NCBI GenBank assembly: GCA_003049485.1
Contig: PYST01000084.1
Coordinates: 59,897 to 123,896 of the forward strand
DNA length: 64,000 nucleotides
Source: Ophioceras dolichostomum
Lineage: Eukaryota; Ascomycota; Sordariomycetes; Magnaporthales; Ophioceraceae
Direction: 5' to 3'
Position numbers and translations under genes: made by a program. Below the pieces are notes generated by a model. It did not search any database and was not told the origin of the DNA. It was given only the letters and a program-made list of their open reading frames with translations. Positions 10,817 through 20,356 of the stretch are shown piece after piece. The first letter of the stretch is position 1. Every line of letters begins with the position of its first letter.

Positions 10817-13407
10817 GCGAAAAGGAGGAATAGAGAGATCTGGGAGTGGATGTGCCTATCCTACCGTTGGCAGCCCTCTCAGCTCCCGCCAAGACTCGCC
10901 AAGGCTTCGAGAACGTTTGTGTTCCGACGGGCAAGGTGGCTGGGCTGGAAATGAGCATCGTGAATTCTACACCCCTGTTCTCAGCTCTGGATGGATGGAT
11001 TGCTGTTGTCTACCTCTGTAGACGTGTTCTGAAGATTTCGAGAACCTCGTTTCCTTCACCCGCTCTTTTTCCCTGTTTGTATCCGTACAACATACGACCG
11101 TTGTCTCGTCATTCTTTGTTTTCGTCACTCTAGTATCGGACGGGACTGACAGGCTCCATCGACTTGGGGGGCATCCTGCACTGGAGGGTGGGGGGAAAAC
11201 TTGGGCAGTTGGGCTCCCGCACTTTGTCCCACACTGCCGGTAAATTAATTTTTCTTCGTCGAAAATTCACTACACACATGAAGCTGTTTGCCCCGATTTG
11301 AAGAATTCGACGCTCTCTCTTCTTGCCTTTTCGTTTTTCTCTCCTTGAATCGAAAAGTTTGTGTATGTTCCTGTTATCTGTCGTTCCTCGCATTATATTG
11401 TCCCGACTGGCATAGCCAACCCGTCTCGATAGGATGATTTTGATGAGCCCCAACCATTAGCGGATTCGTTGGTAATCATGAGACAAGCATTGTCGTCAGG
11501 CTGGGGCACCTCCGAAGAGCCCGCAGGTTGGATGACGATTTGTTGATCCTGGCCAAGAAAAGCACATGCAAGAGGGCAGGCCCCCCTCCCATTCCAAGCT
11601 TGAGCTTTTCAGATTCAACCACTCCGGTCCAGCCAGCAGAGGTTCAGCTCAACCAGTCCCTGTCCTCTGGTGCAGGAGTGCGGGGGAGCGTCGTTCTTCG
11701 TGAAGCGATGAACCGATGTGAGACTTCAGAACAGCCAACGAGAATGGAAGACGGCCGCGGGTTTGCAGCATGCCAAGACATCACTGGGAATCACCCTAAC
11801 CCCAGGCACCGACGGCCGATATGCGGAGGTACAAGGAAATTTGGGGGTTGAGGTTCTGCACGGCGGCGGTTGGGGTGACGGCGGACAGTCTGAACAGTTT
11901 AGCCTAGCAATGCTGGCGGCATTAGAGGCTCGGCTTACATGTGGTTGTTATGTAGGTATGGTATGGTATGGTATGGTAGGTAGATGATCAGATCAGAGGG
12001 GATGGGGTCCCCGTTGTGACCGTACAAGTTACACATGTGCGTTTCGATATCGATCTCGGGAATCGGGCTTGCTGACAGACAGCTATCCGCATTGTCGAGG
12101 CCTGTCTGCAGTCCGGTTGTCCGTTGCGTCCACAGTCAAAGCGAAGCTGATGTTCAAAGCCTGGGGAGGAAGAGTTGCGGTAGAGGAGTTGCCTGCCTTA
12201 GCTCAGGTCTATCTGTGCACCTGTCTGTCCCTGCACGGTCAGTTGTATCCGCTGAGTTCTCCGAGTTCTTAAGGGGTTTCAAAAGTTCTCTGAGTTCTCA
12301 AGTCGTGTATAGCAGCATGAAAATCACGAGTCCTACAAGATCGGGGTAGGCACATCAGGTATGCAGATTTTGCAAAATCGTGCATGCACGCCACCTCATC
12401 CACAGGCAAATTGGCTGGTCAGGGAACGGAGATGGACGCAGGCGAGCGAGGACGCTTGCATTGGGGAAGCGACTGGCAATTGCAGGCTCCCAGCGAAGCC
12501 CCGAGGTTGGGTCGACATGTTGTTTGCTTTTCCTCTCAGGTTCTCATTTCTTCCTCATCATACCCTCGTCATATAGGTTGAGAAATTCCCTATAAAGAAA
12601 AGAAACGAAGGAATAAAGTAAAATCAAAATCAAAACATAACACTGCAGTCTAGAAAAGTCCAGTCAGCAGCCGCAGCACAGCATTTTGGGGGCCTTGGCT
12701 TTTGTGGGTGCTGCTCCATGCTCCATGACTCCGTGGTCCAGCCGCCAACTGCCACCGCCGACCCATCTTGGCCTGCTGCCACGTCCCCAACCCAAAACCT
12801 CAATCCCATCGAAAAACATCCGCCAGCGGCAACGAACACCAAAATCCTCCTTCTCTATACGGAGTTGACAGCCAACACGAGGATTCACCTACGGCGTCTT
12901 TGTCACAACGAGCGAGCACAGCAAGGCTTTAGTTAGTCTGGCTTGCCAATCGTCTCTTTTCTCCACGGTCTCCTGGCATCCTCCCAGTTCTCAGACTGCC
13001 CGCTCTGCCTGTGCTCCCTTGGGTTTTCGAGGTGGTTCTCTAATTTTTTTTTTCTTTCGTGCTTCTCTGTTTGTTTGTATTGTATCTAACGACTGCACCC
13101 TTCCCCAATTAGTCTTCTTCTCCTCCCTCACTCCCTCTTCTGCAACCGCAGGGCGGTCGTTACCCTTGTTACCTTTATTTTCTTTTTCTTCTGGCCCTTC
13201 GTTTCCCACCCTCCTTCTGAGACCCATAAAACTGGCTAAGAAGCACCCCGGAACCTCCCACTACCGTATGATCCGGGCCTGTGAGGGAAGACGACGGCCT
13301 CATCGCAGCTTCGAGCATCGCTGCTCCCTCGGCCCTCGCCGTTGTCCGTCCACGACCGTATCGGCTCCTCCGGCCCGCACGCCATACCCATCAAGGGTAT
13401 CCGGGAC
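10817..13407. other. Intergenic, 2.6 kb upstream of Btz-like gene
   Basis: No gene is supported. It contains a short GGTAT tandem array (11955-11980), repeated CTGAGTTCT-like words at 12246-12300, and a pyrimidine-rich stretch from about 13030 to 13250 that looks like core promoter and 5'UTR of the gene at 13408. An upstream ORF at 13268-13411 is listed separately. Confidence 0.55.
11955..11980 (+). repeat. GGTAT microsatellite
   Basis: Four perfect GGTAT units run from 11955 to 11974, followed by GGTAGG. Confidence 0.85.
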
Positions 13408-13411
13408 ATGA
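13268..13411 (+). promoter_or_regulatory. Upstream ORF overlapping the Btz-like start by ATGA
   Basis: An ATG at 13268 opens a 47-codon frame (MIRACEGRRRPHRSFEHRCS...) that stops at TGA 13409-13411. The main ATG is 13408-13410, so stop and start overlap as ATGA. A second in-frame ATG follows directly at 13411. If this region is in the mature 5'UTR, the arrangement suits translational coupling or repression. The peptide resembles no family I know. Confidence 0.45.
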
Positions 13412-16215
13412 TGGCTGCCTCCGCCGCGCCGCGTCGCAGAAAGCTCCCGGGCCACCGTCGCCGGATCGAGGACGAAGGCGAAGATGAAGGCGGCCCCGAC
13501 GCCCTCGACATGCTCGATGACGATTCCCTGACAGACGGCTCTGTCGCCAGCGATGAACACGACCCTGCCGATAACAGTGATACCAGCAATGTTGAGGAGG
13601 GCTCTCCCACTTCGCCCACAGCTGGCAAAACGGCCCAACACGCCCTGAAGACACCCGCCAAATCCTCGGGCCGGACACCGCCAACCGACACTGACGTGAT
13701 GCTGAACGGCTTGTCACTCTCGGACTCGGGCGAGCGGCTACAGGAGCTGCACTTCGACAATTTGGAGGACACCACCACCAAGTCCTCGGCGCCGATGGTC
13801 GTCGATTCTGCTTCGGCCTCGAACGTGCAACCGCCACAGCCACAGCAGTCTGAGCCACCACAACAGGAACGGCGCCGGCGAGAGCACGACGAGTACCGGA
13901 AGAAGAGGGACGAAGACCCGGCATTTGTGCCGAACAGGGGTGCCTTCTTCATGCACGACCACCGCAGCCCCGGCCCGTCTGCCAATGGGTTCCGGCCCTT
14001 CCCTCGAGGAGGTGGCCGCGGAAGGGGCCGAGGGGGCGGCTTCGGAGGCCACCCGTATGGACTCGGTGGCGGGCTGCAGCAACAGCAACCTCCACACCCT
14101 ATGTCTACTGATGCTCCCGCCGACCCTACGATGAGTGGCCAGTGGGCCCACGACATGCACGAGACCGTCGCCGTTCCAGTTAGGCCTCCTCCCCTCCCCG
14201 CTCCAGCCCCGGCGCCTCGACAGCAATACCAGCACAACCAAAACCCCAATTTCGGGCACCACCACGCTGGGCAGCACCAACGCCGTGGCAGCCACTATGG
14301 TGGCCTGGAGGGAGAGGGCCCACCGAACGGCAACGGGGTGATACCCCGCCGCGAGGTCAACCCGACCCCAATCAACCGCGAGTTGTCCACCCAGCGGCAT
14401 ATCGCCAACACACAGGTACGGGTCTTCTTCCCTCCTCTGAAGGAGCCCCGCGTCGTCTCCGGCCTGGCCGTGCATCAATACACCAAGCTTCCGGACCACC
14501 GGCCGCCGCTCCGCCGCGACAAGCCGGTCCGCATCTCGCTGCCGAACCACCCGCCCCGGTACGTCCTGCCTGCCACCGACCGGTCGTTCATCTTCATCCC
14601 GAGGGCATTGCGGCCGAATCAGCAGCAGCGAATGCGGCCGAAGGCGCCCCGTTCGGTATTTGGCTCAGTCGGTGGCTTCTCGCGTCGGACAAGCGTCTAC
14701 GGCGGTGGCCCTAGCATCTACGGTGGTGCTGGTAGCTACTACGGAAGCACCTACTCCCCAAGCGTCGGCATGAGCAGACGATCGTCCTTCACTTACGAAG
14801 TGGGACGGGATCTCATGTTCTCGCCTACAGGGTCAACCATCTCCTCCAGACCCCCGCCCCCGATGGATACTTCACGTCAGCCAGTCGTGAGACTTCCGCC
14901 CTCGGCGCCAATGTCGATGGAGCAACAGTCGTATATGCAGCCGCATGTCCCAGTTCCTATCTATCCCATGGGTCCCCCTCCGGTGCCGGTCCCGCTACCT
15001 GCTCCGGCTCCAGCTCCGGTCGTTGTCCAGTCTATGGTCCAGCCTATGGTCCAGCCTGAGCCCCGACCTGTTGCCCCGGCTATGCCCCCACCTATCGATG
15101 CAGTCCCCCAGGCAGCCCCTGCGCCCGCATCCGCTCCTGCATCTGTCCCCGCATCCGCGCCCACCTCCGCGCCCGCACGACCCGACATGCCCTCGGGCGC
15201 CGGCGAGTCGTCCCTCACCAGCGTTCCGCAGCCTCAGACCCATCCGCTCCCACAGAAGCCGATTTTCCAGGAGAACCGGCCCAGTGCACTGCCGATGCAC
15301 CAACCAAAGCCGCAAAAAGCCGTGTCGGTGGAAACGATCGAGTCTCCCACTATGTCCATGAACCCCACAGCGCAGGCTTCCTCCTTCCAGCAGGCTTTCC
15401 ACCAACAGGTTCCCATGCAGGTCTCGACGGTCAACTTCCCGCCACAGCAGCAACAGCATCAACACCACCAGTTCCACCAGCATCACCCGGAGACGCACCA
15501 CTCCCGCCGCCTCTCCTACCAGTCCCAGCCTCGCTCGACGGGCACGCCACTGTCGCAGATTCCAGAACGCGCCATCCACGCTGCTCCATTCCAGCCAAAC
15601 GCAAACGCCTACGCCCCCATGCAGCAACAGATGCAGCACCAGCAGCAACCACCGGCCTACTACGGTCAGCCACAGCCGCACCAACAGCAACAGCCGCAGC
15701 CATACCCCATGATGGCGCCACCGCAGGGATACTTCTACCCACCACCAGCACCACAGCCGCCCTACCCCGGCCCCCCCGCCGTCGGCCCGTCGGCCGCCGC
15801 GCCGGCGTTCGTGCCGGCCGCGCTTCAGCAGCAGCAGCAACCACCCCTGCCACAGCAGCAGCAGCAGATCCCCGGCATGATCCCCGGCCAGGAGAACATG
15901 GTGCCCCAACCCGCCGTGGGCGCTGCCCCCGGCCAGAACCCCAACCTGATCGCGCAGGAGGTGAACGGCACATTCTACTACTACGACGCGTCGCAGCTCC
16001 CGGCCGTGGCGGCCTACCCGACCTACTCGGGCCAGCCGTCGTTCGTGCCGGGCGTGGTCGGCATGCCCAACATGATGGCGGCGGCGGCGGCGGCGGCGGC
16101 TGCGGCTGCGGCTGCTGCGGCTGGGGCGGCTCCCGGCGCGGACGGGGCGTACTACTACCACCCGCACCACCCCCAGCCGCCGGCGGCGCCGGGCATGATG
16201 TATTACACGCAGTAG
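13408..16215 (+). CDS. Btz/CASC3-like RNA-binding protein, low complexity
   Basis: A single exon gives 935 residues from ATG 13408 (or 13411). Upstream in-frame codons to 13342 contain no ATG. Near residues 170-187 the motif DPAFVPNRGAFFMHDHR, followed by WAHDMHE at about 246, is the core of the Btz (Barentsz/CASC3/MLN51, SELOR) domain, which in animals binds eIF4A-III in the exon junction complex. The N-terminus is acidic after RRRKLPGHRRRIEDEGEDEGG, and an RGG-like stretch (GGGRGRGRGGGFGG) follows the Btz motif. The C-terminal half is rich in Pro, Gln and His. It ends with a run of about 15 Ala (GCG/GCT codons, near residue 891) and GMMYYTQ. Expected role: cytoplasmic mRNA regulation. The fungal partner set is uncertain. 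Confidence 0.85.
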   Translation: MMAASAAPRRRKLPGHRRRIEDEGEDEGGPDALDMLDDDSLTDGSVASDEHDPADNSDTSNVEEGSPTSPTAGKTAQHALKTPAKSSGRTPPTDTDVMLNGLSLSDSGERLQELHFDNLEDTTTKSSAPMVVDSASASNVQPPQPQQSEPPQQERRRREHDEYRKKRDEDPAFVPNRGAFFMHDHRSPGPSANGFRPFPRGGGRGRGRGGGFGGHPYGLGGGLQQQQPPHPMSTDAPADPTMSGQWAHDMHETVAVPVRPPPLPAPAPAPRQQYQHNQNPNFGHHHAGQHQRRGSHYGGLEGEGPPNGNGVIPRREVNPTPINRELSTQRHIANTQVRVFFPPLKEPRVVSGLAVHQYTKLPDHRPPLRRDKPVRISLPNHPPRYVLPATDRSFIFIPRALRPNQQQRMRPKAPRSVFGSVGGFSRRTSVYGGGPSIYGGAGSYYGSTYSPSVGMSRRSSFTYEVGRDLMFSPTGSTISSRPPPPMDTSRQPVVRLPPSAPMSMEQQSYMQPHVPVPIYPMGPPPVPVPLPAPAPAPVVVQSMVQPMVQPEPRPVAPAMPPPIDAVPQAAPAPASAPASVPASAPTSAPARPDMPSGAGESSLTSVPQPQTHPLPQKPIFQENRPSALPMHQPKPQKAVSVETIESPTMSMNPTAQASSFQQAFHQQVPMQVSTVNFPPQQQQHQHHQFHQHHPETHHSRRLSYQSQPRSTGTPLSQIPERAIHAAPFQPNANAYAPMQQQMQHQQQPPAYYGQPQPHQQQQPQPYPMMAPPQGYFYPPPAPQPPYPGPPAVGPSAAAPAFVPAALQQQQQPPLPQQQQQIPGMIPGQENMVPQPAVGAAPGQNPNLIAQEVNGTFYYYDASQLPAVAAYPTYSGQPSFVPGVVGMPNMMAAAAAAAAAAAAAAAGAAPGADGAYYYHPHHPQPPAAPGMMYYTQ
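16078..16125 (+). repeat. GCG/GCT trinucleotide tract coding poly-Ala
   Basis: A run of GCG codons followed by GCT/GCG codons encodes about 15 consecutive alanines in the Btz-like protein. Confidence 0.85.
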
Positions 16216-18562
16216 TTGTGTGTGCTGCCACTGCTCTTGGTGCTGCTTTTCTGCTGGTGTCAAGCCGTCGTCGTCGGTCCCATCCCCGCTGCTGCTGACG
16301 CTGTTGCTGACGATGGTGTTGATGACGGTGCGATATCGCCGTGCTCCTCGTCGATGCTGCTGCTCTTGGTGGTGCCGTACTCTCTGCTTCTTCTACCTCT
16401 CCCATCCTCAACGACGATGATCGTGGCTGCGTTTTCGTTTGGCTTGCCTGCGTCTGCGTCTGCGTCTGCGTATGCGTCAACGTTGACCCCCACGTCCTCC
16501 CCTTCGACCTCTTCGCCTCCTCCATCGCCACCTCCTTTTTCGGGATAATCACCTTTTAATTTTTCGATCTTGGGTTTTTCTGTTCTTTCTTGTTTGCTCT
16601 AGCTGTTTTTCTGTTTTCCTCTTTTCCTCCTTTTGTTAGTTTTCTTAGCCTTATTGGTTTCGCCTCCTTATCGTCTCCTTTCTGTCTCTGCTGTTGTTTG
16701 TCCTTTTGGCTTCTTTCTCCGCCCTTTCGTTCCCACCACCGCCGCCACCATCACCACCACCAATATCCTTTCCTCCTCCTCTGTGACATCATTATTATAC
16801 CGTTCTTCTTGGCGATCCTTGTTCCTTTTTCTGAGGGTGGCTCCTCAGGTGTTTTTTCTGTTTTTTCCTCTTCTCTTTTCACTTTCCTCAGGTGATCCCT
16901 CTTCTGGCTCGGTGATGGCTTCTTTTCAAATTTGGTCGTTGCTCTTCTTCCGTTCTAGCTCACTTCTTCTTGTGTAGGAAAGAAAGGACGAGGATGGTGG
17001 CGGTTTTGTGTAGTGTGCGCCTATGTGTGTATACTACCTTCTTATCTACCTTCCTTAACTACCTAGGTACCTACCTACCTACCCGTAACTACGATACCTA
17101 ACACCCTGCCATACCTAAGTACCCATCCATCTTCTTCTCGCTTTGGTTTCTGCGTGGCTTGTCTAGCTTCGTGTCAGTTGGATGGATGTCTTTCTTTCTT
17201 CCCTGGTACCCACCGCTTACAAGCCATCGGTACACGTGCACGCACATTCATCTCCTTTGAGCCATCGCAGGGTTGTAGGTCTTTTGGTGTGGAGAGACGG
17301 AAAGCAAGAGGAGCTACACACTCTCCCTTCTCTCTTTCCGCGAGGGGCTTGGGGAGGGATAGGATAGGATGACTGTTAGGCGACGGATGACGGGGAGACC
17401 AAGGACAATGCAACGCATCATCATCATCGTCGTCGCATTATATCCGAGAAAGGAGACCCATTTGACGAAAAAGTTGCACAATGTTCACACGCGGCCTGAA
17501 TGGAGCTCTCGAGATCAATAGGTATCGATGGGGTCGATCCCTCTGCCGCTTTCCACGAGCTCCGTATCCCCTGAACAGTTTGTGCACCGTTCCCATTGAT
17601 TGGTCTGGTCCGGGGCGGGTTGTTGGCGGTGTTCGCATGGGTTTCCCACTGCTGATGCTCAATCTCGCTGCTCCTTTTCCTGCGCTCCCTCTTTATTCAA
17701 TCTTTCAAGGACACGGATTTTCCTCTGCAATTGTTGGGCGCGTTGCATCCTTCTCACTGGGGCAGTCACTGGGGCAGTCCTTGGGTCGACAGCTTGTTCG
17801 AATTGGTCAAATAGATGGATACTCCTTCCCCTAATGCCAGGAGGTCTAGTGAGGCTTAGACCGCGAGCACGATCCCTGAAGCTCTCCGCTTGATGGAGAC
17901 TGGGCCTTGGTGCTGGATCCTCGGTGTGATGGGTTGTTGCGAAGGTGATCTGTCCTAACGAAATTCCTTGGAATTCCCTGGCTCGATCCCCGGCAAGTTG
18001 GGAACACGAGCCTGCTGGCGGTCGCAACGGTGATTAAACTGGTGTGCGATCGTGAGTCACAGGAGACAGGAAATTGTTTTTTCTTGCACTGCCGTCTTCT
18101 ATCATTTCGGAACACGGTGTTGACACGTGTGTGAAGTTGTCCGTTTGGGAAACCACCTAACGATATCCACACAGGTCGGGCACTTGTGTTGGCGGCGTTG
18201 CGTATCTCTGGTAGCCGGCTCACTCACTACACCGCCAACCGTATAATACCTGCGTTGCGCCTCGCGCTGACGCCAGGTACACGCTCAATGGACGATATGT
18301 GGCTCCTCTAATGAGGCACTCGAGACACATTTCTTTTCATTGGAAGACTCAGAAAGTTGTTGACAGTTTTCTCGCGAGACCGAACAGCACCTACCTAACT
18401 TTACCGGCCCACTTTTGAGTGATCGCTGCAGGAATTCAAGCAGCCTCGCCCCTTGAGTCTCAGCACCTCCAGTCTCTAGCGCCCTCCAGCGCCACAGGGC
18501 TGGGAGAGAGAAGAGTACTGAGAAGTAAGACGGAATCAAACGGAGCACACCTTGAGTTGGCC
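16216..18562. other. Intergenic, Btz-like gene to CofD-like gene
   Basis: The first 750 bp on the plus strand are strongly pyrimidine-rich and probably include the 3'UTR of the Btz-like gene. They contain a TGCGTC hexamer array (about 16449-16478) and GCCACCATCACC-type triplets near 16740. At 17060-17084 a TACCTAGGTACC core is followed by CTAC repeats. A Gcn4-type TGAGTCA lies near 18053. The 117-codon frame at 17481-17834 shows no family features. Confidence 0.55.
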
Positions 18563-20356
18563 ATGGAGAACGGGGCCGCTTCGTCATCGAGAATCGGCGG
18601 AATCGTGGTCTTCTCGGGTGGAACGGCGGCCAATTTCCTCGTCGACGTCTTTGGGAAAATCATTGAGAGGAGGCGATGTCCCCTCAACTATATCATCCCC
18701 ATCAGCGACAACGGTGGCAGTTCGTCTGAGCTTATTCGTGTGCTGGGTGGACCCAGTAAGACCCCTTCTACTACCAGCCATCCATTCGCTCTATTTCCAC
18801 CTACTGCATTACGTTGGTAATATTAACATTTTGTATTCTCTAGGCGTTGGAGACATCAGAAGTGAGTTGAATCTCTGTTGTATATCGTGGCGAAATGATA
18901 CCAGCATGACTGGTGCACCTCCTCGCCAGCCTAGCCATCTCGATCATGTCTTTACTAACTGGCAGGTTGGCTGGGTTACCGGCAAACAGGTCGTCTGGTA
19001 CGCCTCATCCCAAACGACCCAGACAATGAGGAGAACACGGCGCTTCGTGCGCTATTCGAGTACCGCCTGTGCTCCGACCCGGCCAAGGCGAAGACCGAGT
19101 GGCTGGACATCGTCGAGGGCAACCACTTGCTATGGACGTTTATCTCGAGTCCGAAGAGAGAGCTCATCCGATCGGTGCTGAACACACTGAACCTGGAGAT
19201 CGTGAAGCGGGCGAGGCCTACTTCCCGGTTCAACTTCTCCAAGGCGAGCGTTGGCAACATGTTCTTGACGGGGTGAGTGCGTTCTGATATAAAATAAATA
19301 GAAATAGATGGCATCCATGGATCCCCCCACTTACACTACGACTGAGACGACAGGGCACGTCTCTTCTCGGGCTCTTTCGAGGCCGCCATCTACCTCCTCT
19401 CGATCATCTGCAGCATCCCGCCGACGGTGTCGGTGCTGCCGTCCATCAACTCCAACTTCACGCACCACATCGCGGCAGCACTTGAAGATGGCACGACGCT
19501 CACTGGGCAGGTGGCTATCTCTCACCCGTCTGCGCCGACAGCGGTGCCCGACTCGGCGATGCAGACGCAGCTCCAGCTGCAGATGCAGATGCACGACTCA
19601 CCGGCGGCGCACGACGATTCCGGTTCAGGAGGGCTGGCGGCGCACGACATCGCCCAGACCACTCAGATGAACTACGCCGCCGCCGTTGCCGCTGCGGAGG
19701 ACGCCACACTGCCGGGCTCTCTCCCCGTGCTACGAGCGCATAACATCAGCTTCAGCAAGGACGACGAGGAGGACCTGTCGGCACGCATCAGGCGTGTGTG
19801 GTACATCAACCCCTACGGCCACGAGATCTTTCCGGTGGCGAACCCCAAGGCTCTGGCGGCGCTACGGGCGTGCGACACGTTGGTCTACAGCATCGGCAGT
19901 CTCTACACCAGCATCATCCCCAATCTCATCCTCCGTGGCGTCGGGACGGCCATCGCGGGGAATCAGTCGTCGTCGTCTCCTTCGCCGATCCGCAGGAAGG
20001 TGCTCATCCTGAACGGCAGCGTGGACCGCGAGACGGGCCCGCGATCGCAGCCCATGGCCGCGGTGGACTTCGTGAGGGCGGTGGCCCGCGCCGCCAGGGA
20101 GAGCAGGTCCGAGTTCGACGAGGATGTGCCGGACGGCGAGGTCCGGCGGTACGTTACCCACCTGGTTTATCTCCAGGCGCATCCTGGGGCGGCGGCGATG
20201 GCGATGGCGGCCATGCCGGTTGTGGACGAGGCGGCCCTTGCGCGGCTGGGCGTCGAGTGCGTCAGCGTGCGCGGGAGGCTAGACCGAGAACGCGGCGTGC
20301 TGAGGTACGTGGAGGGCGAGCTGACCGCTGCTCTGGAGCGGATCATCGACTCGTGA
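18563..20356 (+). CDS. CofD/YvcK-like (UPF0052) protein
   Basis: Exons 18563-18755, 18844-18861 (only 18 nt), 18990-19272 and 19354-20356 give 498 residues with phases 1, 1 and 2. Splicing restores the family signature VLGGPSVGDIRSRLVRLIP. An in-frame acceptor at 18964 would insert eight residues into it. Other hallmarks are IVVFSGGTAANFLVDVF at the nucleotide-binding N-terminus, ISDNGGSSSELIR, and NPYGHEIFPVANPKALAAL followed by LVYSIGSLYTSIIPNLILRGV. Bacterial members are CofD (2-phospho-L-lactate transferase for F420) and YvcK (UDP-sugar-binding regulator of cell-wall metabolism); yeast YNL011C is the fungal relative. Function in fungi is unknown to me. A low-complexity QLQLQMQM insertion sits mid-protein. 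Confidence 0.87.

Noticed and set aside
13342..13407. Upstream in-frame extension of the Btz-like ORF
   Set aside because: Its first codon is TTG, context is weak, the uORF overlaps it and the family start fits ATG 13408.
17481..17834. 117-codon plus-strand ORF with hydrophobic stretches
   Set aside because: Overlapped by comparable frames on both strands, no recognised domain, atypical composition for the coding regions around it.
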